From Prosopocoilus inquinatus (lineage: Eukaryota; Arthropoda; Insecta; Coleoptera; Lucanidae), in the NCBI GenBank assembly GCA_036172665.1, contig CM069876.1:46345001-46409000 (forward strand): DNA of 64,000 bases. Reading direction: 5' to 3'. Shown piece by piece: positions 1 to 9,650 of the stretch (positions within the stretch are counted from its first letter, which is position 1; each line of letters starts with the position of its first letter). The notes under the pieces are model-generated. The model did not search any database, was not told the DNA's origin, and was given only the letters and a program-made list of their open reading frames with translations. A program made the translations under genes and the position numbers.

Positions 1-96
1 GGGAATTCGTATTGAAACAGTACCATTTTGGAGAACGAAAAATTACAGGAAACTGTAATTGTCTACTATTTTTTTGCTTTCGTACTGTACTGTACC
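1..96 (+). mobile_element. MITE A, right-hand part (truncated by window edge)
   Basis: The sequence carries the MITE A core ATTACAGGAAACTGTAAT near 45-60, then a T-rich stretch and the terminal TTTGCTTTCG ending at a TA. The same order (..CCATTTTG-GAGAA-G-AAAAATTACAGG..) is seen at 16388-16592, 21694-21924 and 48147-48490. The left half lies outside the window. It sits in the first intron of the minus-strand gene at 183-705. Confidence 0.75.
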
Positions 97-182
97 TTTG
101 AATCTTTCAGAAGCTTCTAAATTTTACCGCTGGATGTCAAACAAAATAGCGCGGGAAATTCAAAAACAAAAGGCAATAATAC

Positions 183-705
183 CTTTCATGGTGGGTATGA
201 CGCGCATCACGTCGTCCTCTTCCTCTTCGGCTTGCTTGATCGAACACTGCGCCACAGGACGGGGGCTGCACGACCTCGCCTCATTCGGCAATATTTTCCC
301 CGTGGACTGCCGATTTTCGAGAATCACCGACGTCCTGGGGGTGGCCGTTTTCTTGCGCTGCTGCGTCGCCAAAGTTATCTGCATTTCGTCCTGCAACATT
401 TCCGATTGCGTCTTCTCACTGCGTGACAGTGACACCTTCCTCTCCGGTTGCTTCCTGATCACATCTTCCAACTGGCTCTTGATGTCTTCTTTGTGGAGTT
501 TCTTGCCTATGTCGGCGTCCAATTGCGCTTGGGGCGTCTTCAAAACCGTGTTGACCACCCTCGGCACGGTGATGCTTTTGATTTCTTCGTCGCTGGACTC
601 GTCGTCGGATTCGCTTGGTGGAACTTCCGGCGTGAGCCTCGTCTCCAGCGAAGATTGGCGGTACAAGCATCTTTGCAGGGGCATTTCAATAACGTCGTCG
701 TCCAT
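183..705 (-). CDS. First coding exon of an unrecognised acidic protein gene (continues left of window)
   Basis: The minus-strand frame is open from an ATG at 705-703 in a strong start context (AACATGG) to a potential splice donor AAAG|GTATTA with the exon end at 183. That gives 174 codons plus one base (phase 1). The frame would stop shortly past the donor, so the rest of the gene is expected left of position 1. The protein starts MDDDVIEMPLQRCLYRQ, has an acidic Ser/Asp/Glu stretch at about residues 30-40 (SESDDESSDEE), a Lys/Gln-rich helical middle and a second acidic run (AEEEEDDVMR) near the end. GC content is clearly higher than in the flanks. The frame stays open upstream to another Met at 882, but that part is AT-rich and unlike coding sequence, so I chose 705. 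I recognise no domain and propose no function. Internal frames 232-765 are shadows. Confidence 0.7.
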
Positions 706-1330
706 GTTCTTCTTTTGGATTTTTTGATTCTTGCGCGTCTTATCGCACTTGCGACTTGTGCATGAATGTGAATGTGAATGTACTGTTGTTCTGTTCGGGT
801 TAAATCCTGCCTGGTTTGGTGTAACTTTTAGGAAGTAAAATTTAGATAAGATAAGGAATTTCCCTGGAGTCCGAAACCGCACTTACAGTAGAAAATGCTT
901 TATCTTCTGCTTGCGGTGTTTCATTTGCTTTGTTATTAACTCGTGTAAATATTTATTTAATTTTATTGAAGTAATATGTAATAGTAGGTAATTTGTTGAA
1001 GTTCGTGCTTTTATTTGATGGACGATTATTATAGGTGCTCATAAAAATTAAACAAAATTAAAAATAATAAGAATAAATGCCCGTTAAAGACTTCGTTTAG
1101 GTAATTCTTAAAAACCAAACCTTGTTAACAAATTATTACAATAATTTTATGCAAAGCAAAAGTTTTGAAGTGGTCTGCATCAGTAGATTCTTTAATGTTT
1201 TGTTTGTTTTTGTTTTATACTGTTTTGCCATCCTTTGTAATTAATTGCTCTTGGGAACTTACTTAAGTATTTGAAAATTAAAAAAAAAAAACAGATTCAT
1301 AATTATAATAAAAAATCAAATCAATCAACT
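706..1330. other. Upstream flank of the 183-705 exon, no feature seen
   Basis: AT-rich single-copy-looking sequence that should hold the 5' UTR and promoter of the minus-strand gene. A GTAAGT donor-like word on the minus strand near 888-893 could end a non-coding first exon, but I see no matching acceptor. No TATA box or initiator stands out. Confidence 0.4.
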
Positions 1331-1334
1331 CAAA

Positions 1335-3560
1335 TCCGCTGAAGTGAACCACGATCCAGAATTTGAGAATTTGCTTAGCGAAGGGGGTGAGGGGTGGGGG
1401 ACACGTAACTGAATGATATTTAATAATATAAAAAAAAATTAAAAGCCAAAACAAAAAACAATCGATAATTGTAGTTAAACAAGCAGAGGTTCAGAATTTG
1501 ACCCGAGAGGGAGGGCGGATTGTTTCAAAAATACAAATAAAATGTATTGTAATTTAATTTAAGAAAAAAAAATTAAAAATTGTTTGCCTCGGGAGGGGGG
1601 GGGGGTTACCTAATTGAATATTTGTTAAAAAAAATGTAGAAAAATTGAAAACTAAAACAAAAGACAATCGCTCACCCTCCAGAGTTTGCCTGACGCCGGG
1701 GAGGTCGGGGGGTTGGGGATTGTTTCAAAAGTTTAAAGTAAAGTTTAATGAAAGAATTGAAGAGAAAAAGAAAAAATACAATAAACAGAAGATAATCGAT
1801 AAATTTAAAAAAAAATGTAGCTAAATTTAAACATGGTTGAGGGCGGCTGGGGGGACGGGATTCGGGGAAAACTGTTTCAAAACATCAATAACAACGCAAG
1901 CATAAATTTAATTTAAATATGACAAAGAAAAGATTATAAAAAAGAAACAAAAGAAGTTTATTTAGAGGGGGGTGTCAGAGAAAATGTAATGTCATTAATT
2001 TTTTTAAAGAACAAAAGACAGCCCAGAGTTTACATTCTGGGGGGGAGGGGGGGGGGTAGGAGCCAAAGTCAAAATTTCTAATGATATGTAAGCAAATTTA
2101 ATAGGAGTACAAAAAAATGAAGAAAATTTAGAAAAAGAAAACAATCGACGAATTAAAAAACCAAAAAAACAAAAAACGATAGATGGATCGAACTGCAGAG
2201 TTCGACGGGAGGGGGGAGGGTTGTTTAAAAAATACAAATAAAAAGTGAAGATAAATTTAAAGAAAAAAAATTAAAAAATTTAAAATTGGTTGTCGCTGGG
2301 GGTTACCTAATTGAATAATATTTGTTAAAATAGAAAAATTAAAAAACCGAAACAAAAGACAATCGTCTTTAACTTTAAACATGCACGAATTCCAGAGTTT
2401 GACTGACGTCGAGGACGGGGGGAGAGGGGACTAGAGAAAACTGTTTCAAAAATTCAAATAAAATTTAATGAAATAATTGAAAAATATATGAGAAAATAAT
2501 AAACAAAAAAAAATCGCTAAATTTAAACATTAATTAAAAAAAAAAACGAAAAGATTAATTAAAAAACAGAATTAAAAATTGCTTGTCGCGGGGGTACCTA
2601 ACTAGATATTTGTTTAAAAAAAAAACTAAAACAAAAGACAATCATCAAACTTAAATACACGCACACGCTCCACAGTTTGCCGAATGACGGGAGGGGGAAG
2701 GTGACAAAAACTGTTTCAAAAATTCAAACATAATTTAATAATAGAATTGAAAAAAAAAATTAAAAAATAAACAAAAGACAACTGCAAAATTTAAACAGCG
2801 AGTTTTAATTTGGGGGGACGGTGGATCAGAGAAAACTGTTTCAAAAATTCAAATACAACGCAAATATAAATTTAATTTAAAAGAAGACGAAGAAAAGATT
2901 TTAAAAAGAAACAACAGACAATCGACAGATTTAAACATGACCAAGTTTTTCCTTATGGTTTTTTTTAAAGGGGAACAGGGAGAACTGATTTAAAAAAAAA
3001 TTAAAATGAAATGAAGGCGTAAATTTAATAAAACGACGAAGAAAATTTAAAAAAAAGAGACGAAAGACAATCGACAGATTTAAGAACGGTCTAAAGTCAA
3101 CTTAGAGGGGACGGTATCAAGAGAAAACTATTTCAAAAATTCAAGCAAAATGTAAACATAAATTCAATCAATAAATGTATGAACGAAAAAAATGAAAAAA
3201 AAAAAAATAGACAATACACAGATTTTTTAAACACGGTATAGAACATGCTTGCTGGAGGGGGGGGGAGGGGGGAGGCAATTAGGGAAAACCGGTGTTCAAA
3301 AATTCAAATAATATGTAAGCATTAATTTAATTTTAAAAAAAATGAAAAGTTAGAAAAACAAAAAAAACAATCGACAAATTCAAACGCGCTTTAGAGTTTA
3401 CTTGTCGAGGGGGAGGGGGGATTATTAAATCGTTTCAAAAAATCTAAATAAAATGCAAACAAACTTAATACAATAATGATGAAAACTAACTTAAAAAAAA
3501 AAACAAAAGACAATCGACGGATTCAATATGTCCAAAATTTGATTTTCGGAGGAGGGGGGC
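1335..3560 (+). repeat. Degenerate tandem satellite, ~145 bp unit, with G-run and A-rich blocks
   Basis: About 14 diverged units recur. Each has a GAGTTT.. start, a run of 6-10 G broken by single A (for example around 2037-2060 and 3256-3275), the words CTGTTTCAAAAATTCAAAT and AATTTAAT, a poly-A stretch, and AGACAATCGACAGATTTAAA. The ACAATCG word falls at about 1459, 1662, 2145, 2360, 2640, 2780, 2920, 3068, 3215, 3368 and 3510. G-runs and A-runs are all on the plus strand. A stray relative lies at about 7020-7160. ORFs inside it are low-complexity and not genes. Confidence 0.8.
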
Positions 3561-3662
3561 AAGGTAAAAAATGCCGTTATATTCAAATACTTGTCAAAAT
3601 TATTAAAAACAAACAACAGTCACACTTTTATTAAGTATTTAATGACATTTGACTATATATTT

Positions 3663-4395
3663 ATTATACAGGGTGATTCAACGTAAGTCTCTCGATATTT
3701 TCATGACATGAAAAAATAAGGCCACCCTTCGGTTCGCTGAAACTATTTTTGCTGTGCCAAGTAATTTTATTCTCAAACTTTCGGCCAAAAAAAAAAAAAA
3801 AAACAAAACTAATAAATAATACAATACGTGAAACAACTCAAACCACCCATCAAAAATGGGAGAGGTGGGGGGGGGGGAAGGGGAGCATCTGATGACAAGC
3901 ACTTCATAAACGTGCAGTTTAAAACATTAATTTGAGAAGTTAAAGGAGCGAGAGGGAAATGTCCAACAAAAAATAAAATATACAAAAAACTTTCCTCACC
4001 CTTCTCTTTCAGGGTCAATAAATCCCTTATAATTCACCCTTGGAAAAAGATACTTACATAGTTTTCGCTAAAAAAAAAATATGTGAAACAACCTCCTCAA
4101 ACCACCCATCAAAAAAAAAAGAGGGGGGAGGGGAGAAGCACCGGATGACAAGCACTTTAAAATATTAATTTGAAAAGTTAAGGGAGCCACAGAAATTTCA
4201 AAAAAATAAAATAAAAAATGCAAAACTCTTTTCGCCCTTCCTTCAGGGTCGATGAAGCCCTTACAATTCACCTTCAGGGGAAAAAGAAATATTCATATAA
4301 TTTGATTATATTCGCCGGGAGACAACTTTTAAATGCAGTCAATCAATTTTTTATTTTTTTTTGGTAAAATTTTTAATACAGGGTGTATCAAATTA
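3663..4395 (+). repeat. Two-copy ~259 bp direct repeat flanked by ACAGGGTG ends
   Basis: AACCACCCATCAAAAA begins copies at 3841 and about 4100. Both continue through a G-rich stretch, GATGACAAGCACTT, a run matching AAAACATTAATTTGA, and CAGGGTCAATAAATCCCTTA or a close variant. The block is preceded by TATACAGGGTGATTCA (3667) and followed by ATACAGGGTGTATCA (4377), the terminal motif common in this window. Minus-strand ORFs here are shadows. Confidence 0.6.
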
Positions 4396-4479
4396 GGTGC
4401 ACTAACCCAATTCGTCAGACGGGAGTTTCTAAATTTTTAAAGCACCCCCAGACGAGCGTAGTGGCGGTATCATTAACGC

Positions 4480-4850
4480 GTCTGTGACGTAAGAGGCGAT
4501 CGAACCTGCTGAGGTCGCGCGAAGAAAAAGGGGCCCTCCTTTTCGACGGCGAGAGGTGGCGGCATCTGTAGGGGAATCCCGCAGGAATGGAAGGGCGCGA
4601 CTCGCCTAGCAGGAGCCCTCAGTGTGTCCCGGCCGGCTATTGATTGTAGGAGCGCGCAGTGCCGAGCCACAGCCCGCCGTACCTGTGCCCCGTGTGTTAG
4701 TTGGGGCGTCACCACATATACACAAGTGACATTGGCACATTGTGGTGTAAATGAGTGGTGCACTGGTGCATGTGGTGCGAAATGTGACCAGGAAGAGGCT
4801 GCAGGAGTGGCAGGGACCCCACGAAAAAGACCCCTGCAGGTAAATTCTAG
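4480..4850 (+). promoter_or_regulatory. GC-rich island, possible promoter and 5' exon
   Basis: About 370 bases of clearly raised GC and CpG content between AT-rich satellites. It contains CCGGCCGG-like words and the candidate coding exon at 4751-4839. The simplest reading is a transcription start region for a plus-strand gene, but no core promoter motif is decisive. Confidence 0.3.
4751..4839 (+). CDS. Candidate first coding exon, plus-strand gene (unrecognised)
   Basis: An ATG at 4751 is preceded directly by an in-frame TAA (4748-4750), so it would be the first codon of its frame. The frame runs 29 codons (MSGALVHVVRNV.. ..GPHEKDPC) plus two bases and meets a splice-donor match CTGCAG|GTAAAT at 4839/4840. 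The peptide is basic and mixed in composition. The exon lies in a GC island, as expected near a transcription start. I do not recognise the protein and cannot see the next exon nearby. The nearest other plus-strand exon with good splice sites is at 48814, and a link between the two is only possible. A second open frame from 4624 overlaps it. Confidence 0.35.
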
Positions 4851-5029
4851 TCGCCCTTTTTTTTTGTATCTCTCCTGCTTTCGCTTTGCGCCTTTGCGAA
4901 TCTATTTAATTTAATTAAATCAATCTGATCTAAATAATCAAAAACGTCACTCAACTCAATTCGAGCAATTATAAATGCCAACCCTAATGTTATTAATTAA
5001 GGGTGCAAACAAAAAGTGCACGGGTGTTA

Positions 5030-5400
5030 TTTTTTTATTAAATAAATCGCTGGCTCCACTGACGCCGCCGCCTCCACCAATTTTATACGTAAGGGTAACG
5101 CCACAACGCCAAAATTATATATAATTTAATTTCTTTTAAATAAATAAAATCGTTGATTTGGCAACACAGAAGGGGGCCTCATTATATAATTTATTATTTC
5201 ATTCTTATTTTGTGTGCTTATTCGCGGCGTTGGGGTTTCCCTTGAATTGCGATGGCAAAAATGTGCGCCGACGAGTTGGGCGCTCTTGGGCTGCTAAGGG
5301 GGTCACCGTGTCACTGTGATATTTTAAGGGTATGCATAATTAAATCGTCCATTAAATCAGCGATAATTACGCGGTACAAATAAACCCGTCTTTTAAAAAC
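5030..5400 (+). other. GC-raised unique stretch with a 43-codon ORF
   Basis: Non-repetitive sequence with CGCCGCCGCC near 5060 and an ATG-initiated frame at 5252-5383 (starts MAKMCADELGAL) with an in-frame stop three codons upstream. Its second half is AT-rich and unlike coding DNA. Most likely non-coding, possibly regulatory. Confidence 0.2.
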
Positions 5401-5880
5401 TGCAACTCGACGTTTAAAATAATAATAATAATAATTGTTAACCTATTTTGATGCTTAAACCAAAAAATACAATCGCACAGTAAAATTTAACAAAAATTAA
5501 AAAATAAAATAACCCAAATAGGGGTTAAACGAGACCGGGGTTTTAATTGCAAAAAAAAAACAATAATTTGGAAATATTTATTTTACATCTTTAGAATTGT
5601 CGAAATTCATTTTATAGATTTCATTTGTCTTATGTAATTGTGCCCCTCAAGACAAATGAATCATTATTTTTTTTTAGTGCCAACATTACTTCAATTTAAC
5701 TAACGATTACCTAAAAAAAATAAATCGTTGCAATCGTTTTAATTAACAGGAAGTTACGAAACAAATAAAAATACTTTTAAAAACGAGCTGAAAATTAATT
5801 AATTAATTAATAATAATAATAATAAATTAATTAATTAATTAATAATTGTATCAACGGAGTTATTCATTACATACTTAAAT
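5400..5880. repeat. AT-rich stretch with (AATT)n/(AAT)n palindrome
   Basis: Around 5793-5846 an (ATTA)n run, an (ATA)n run and a second (ATTA)n run form an almost perfect palindrome that could extrude as a cruciform. The rest is plain AT-rich DNA without a gene. Confidence 0.6.
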
Positions 5881-5884
5881 TTAA

Positions 5885-6310
5885 GTTATATCGATGAAAT
5901 ACGTCCCTTAATTCAATGCTGAATTCGGAAGGGTGGATTCATCATTTGGAGCCGATATTAAAAAAAAAAAACAACATTTAGTTTAGTAAATGACTGAAGT
6001 CTGGTAATGCCCTGTATAACACCTTGAACTTATTTTATATTCGATGAGAATTTCTGATTGGTTATCCATTAGTTAAATTTAGTCAAAGTCGGTGAATTAC
6101 GGCCCTTTATTGAATTCGGAAGTGATCGTCGTTTAGAACCGATATTTAAAAAAAAAAGCTTAGAAACTATTTTCTTAAAAAAAGAAAAGATCAGTAAATG
6201 ACTGAAGTCTGGTAACACCCTGTATATAACACTTTGAACTTTTTATATTTGATGAGAACTTCTGATTAGTAAAAGAAGAAAGAAGTTTAGTAATACCCTG
6301 TATAGCAAAT
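5885..6310 (+). repeat. Two-copy ~191 bp repeat with CCCTGTATA ends
   Basis: GAATTCGGAAG starts units at 5921 and 6112. Both continue with GCCGATATT or ACCGATATT, poly-A, AGTAAATGACTGAAGTCTGG, CCCTGTATA and TTGAACTT.. GATGAGAA. A third CCCTGTATA-bearing fragment follows at about 6295. The CCCTGTATA word is the complement of the TATACAGGG terminal motif. Confidence 0.65.
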
Positions 6311-7624
6311 TGCCTTATTTCGTATGTATTTGGTTTTTGGGTTGATATTTGTAATTATTAATCCCCCCCCCCCCGTTTAAAAGTACGTTACCTATATTTC
6401 TTATTTGTATTTGTTTTTTCGTCGCAATTACGGATTTTTTTAATTTTTATGTCATTTTATTTATTATTTTTTTTTTTTTTTAGTTCACTTTAGATGTTTC
6501 ATTATTTTATTTTTATTTTTAGATTAGGTGTAAAACTTTTTGCGATTTAATTTGAAATTAAATTTATTTTCTCGTTGTTTTCATAGGTTTTTATTAAATG
6601 TTTGGCTTTGCTTTTTCCGTTCCTTTATTTTGAGTTTTTTTTCTTTTTAAGATAATTTGGATATTTTTGCGTCCTTTGCATAATTGCATAATTTGTAAGT
6701 AAGTAATTGAAGTTGAAGTTTAGTAACACCCTATATAACGATAAGTACTTGAAATGTATGTTGTGAAAACCGACTTATAATTAGTAATTATTCATTTGAG
6801 CCCGATAACACCCTGTATATTTTTCTTTTACATAACAATAAGTATTTTATTTATTTATTACGCCATAGTTAATTTATTTTCCAATCCAGTTAAAAACTAC
6901 TGCCTCAGCACTAGAAAAAAAAATATTATTTGATATAAATTTAGAATTTTTTTTTGTTGTCGATTCTCAATTATTTAATTTTCTTATTCAATTTATTATT
7001 ATTATTATTTTTAATTAGGTTCGTTTTGATTTGGAAGGAGGGGGAAGGGGGGCAGGATTAGGGAAAATATTTAAAAAATTCAAACAAAACATAAACATAA
7101 ACTTAATGAAAGAAACGAAGAAAAAAAAATTGAAGAAGACTCAAATCGACAGATTCTGAAAAACGATTTAGTTTCTTTTTTTGGGAGGGCGGGGGGTGGA
7201 CGAACAAAAATTTCGTATTTTTATTACCGCATATAAATTTAAACGTCATTATTATTTTTTTTCTTTCACTTCTCCATTTTTTAATTTTCTAATTGTTATT
7301 TACTCTTTTGTTATTTTAATTTACGTTTTGTTCTTGTATTCGACGTTTTGCAGCCGTTTGTTATTCAACTCTGACAAGAAGCTCTGAAATAAAGAATATT
7401 TTTATTTTATATTATTATATCTTAAATAAAATGATTTTATACGTATACCTATTTTAGATATTTGTTAAATTAGTAAGAAAATGTTATGTCAATTAATAAT
7501 AATTTTTGCCATCAAAAGATTTATCTTTTATTAAAATATTTAAATCAATTTTTGATTTGGTGTTTTATTCATTTATTTTCATTTTTTTTAATTGGATTGA
7601 AATTGCTCTCCTAATTCAGGATTT

Positions 7625-7655
<31 letters not shown>

Positions 7656-7782
7656 CAGTTCTCAATTTGTCTCTATGCCTACTTAATATTTTTTATTTTA
7701 CACAATTTTCTTTTATTGCTTGATTTATTGTTGTTATCGGTGATTCTTGTAATCAGTTACTGTACGCTTCAATTTAATGACA

Positions 7783-7827
<45 letters not shown>

Positions 7828-8400
7828 ATAGTCTTATTTTTTTTAATTTTAACTTCATTATCCAAAAGTCAAAATTCCGAACGATTTTTTAAAGCAATTT
7901 GCAAGCAAATTAATTTACCCAAAAAGAATCTATTTTTCTTTTTTTAATAAGAGTATCCATACATTGTCGATAATTCCCCTCTCCCGTCCCGCCTCATTCA
8001 TCGTTCTTTTTTGTTTTATTTGATATTTGTATGCCGTGTTAATTTTTTTATTAGATTTTTTTTTTTCAATTATTTTATATGATTTTTTTCGTAAGTTTTA
8101 ATTTCGTCAGTCGATTTCCAAAACCCTAAGCAATTTTTTAAAATAACTTTCGAATTAGTGCAACAGACGTCCAAAACTGAATATAATTTAAAAAAAAACG
8201 TCTGTCGCTTATTATCTTTCGATTCGTGTTTTTGTTTGTATTTATTTATTTACTTTTTTAATCAGATTACAATTAATAATTATTTTTTCCATTTCTTCAA
8301 TGTTTATTTATTTGATGTTTGCAATTTATTTGTTCCTACATTTAAATATTTTACTTTTAAGAGTTCTTTGTTTTTAATTTAATTTCATGTTCATTACAAA
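6310..8400. other. T-rich low-complexity tract, no gene
   Basis: Strongly T-rich on the plus strand. It contains a C10 run (6363-6373), (ATTT)n at about 7626-7657, (ATT)n at about 7785-7825 and a relative of the 145-bp satellite at 7020-7160. Several long open frames (7181-7387, 7506-7892, 8158-8382) are Phe/Leu/Ile-rich translations of T-runs and are not genes. Confidence 0.6.
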
Positions 8401-8499
8401 AATAATTTATAAACACAACTAGTAAGAGGAGGGGCCACGTATCTTCGCCGCTTATGTTATTATTATTTTTTTTTTTGAGTCGTCAACTGCGTAAAACGC

Positions 8500-8830
8500 G
8501 AATCTTCAAATGCACCTCAGCCACGGCAGCCCAGCGCAAAACGCGAATCTTGAAATGTACCATCGAGTGCAAATAAAAGTAAACGACTTCCAAGGGAATT
8601 TTGATTTATTTTAGTTTTATAAAACAAGTTTCAATGTACTTTTTGATAAATATTTTTGACAATCAAGCTAATCGGTTATCCAAAGATACTTAATCAAAGC
8701 CAGACATATAATAGCAATTAAAATCAAAAACACTCCTTTTGTTGCATTCTTGAAAAAGCAGCGAAAACGTGATTGTGAAGAACGGAGCTTGTGCTGTGGC
8801 CGAGGTACATTTCAAGGCAAGCAAAACAAT
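8500..8830 (+). repeat. Scattered copies of the GAGGTACATTTCAAG minisatellite word
   Basis: GCGAATCTTGAAATGTACC (8546) and GAGGTACATTTCAAGG (8802) match, on opposite strands, the ~57-bp minisatellite that forms the array at 27690-29340. AAACGCGAATCTTCAAATG at 8500 is a diverged copy. Confidence 0.55.
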
Positions 8831-9650
8831 TTTTCAATAAAAACAGTCGAGTAATTTAGTCACGTGACGTTCGGAAATGATTAAAAACCCGGTATTACGC
8901 AATTAATTCGTACGTACTTATGAGTATTAAATTTTTACAGTTTTACAGATGTTGGGAGTTTTACTTTCTAATAAAAATGAAAAAAGATAGCCGATACAAA
9001 CGCCAAATGTGGAACAAATGCAATTATGATGACTTTGATGACATAAAAATAATAACCAATACAAAAATTTAAACGAATAAATAACAAAATCAGTTTCAAA
9101 ACGTCACTTTTTTCCTAATTCGTTTATAATAATGTAATGTGATTTTGATTGGGGAATATTTAGTACAACGTAAATTAACACAGTTGGTTACACTGTCCGA
9201 CGCGTACTGCGTTGTCAAAATTTGACAGTTCCGTGTTGACAATTGCAATTAAATCTAACCTCTCAAATTAAAAAGTTGTTTGGTTTATTGTCTTAATACC
9301 AACTGTTTAAATTCATTTCATGCTCTCTCATTTACAATGTATTATTATTATTAATAAAAATTAATGCTTCAATGTTTCGTACAATTTTTTTTTATAAATC
9401 AGAATAAGGTGTATGAATCTCCCGTGGTGCATCATTTAAAATGTTTCACCGGATCTGAAATTATTTCATATTTTATATATTTTTTTTTTTATAATATGTA
9501 CAATATAAAAAAATAAGTATCACACCACTTAAAAACGATTATTTATGATGTCAAAAAAAAAGAAATAAAATAAAAATAGTAGAAGTTTCCTTGAGTATAA
9601 AAAAAAATTGTTAATTGTAGTTATCAAAATTTTACTTGGGAACGGATTGC
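8830..9650. other. 3' flank of the coiled-coil gene, nothing further seen
   Basis: AT-rich, single-copy-looking. It lies downstream of the stop at 9651 of the minus-strand gene and should include its 3' UTR. I see no perfect AATAAA on the minus strand near the stop. ATAAAT variants around 9540 are possible polyadenylation signals. Confidence 0.3.

Noticed and set aside
160..882. Extending the left-edge gene start to the Met at 882
   Set aside because: The added 59 codons are AT-rich and unlike the rest. The ATG at 705 has a much better context.
5252..5383. 43-codon ORF starting MAKMCADELGAL
   Set aside because: Only the first half is GC-rich. The second half is AT-rich non-coding-like and the start context is weak.
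7181..8382. Long plus-strand open frames rich in Phe, Leu, Ile and Tyr
   Set aside because: They are translations of T-runs and (ATT)n/(ATTT)n microsatellites. Composition follows the DNA, not protein constraint, and there are no splice sites or domains.
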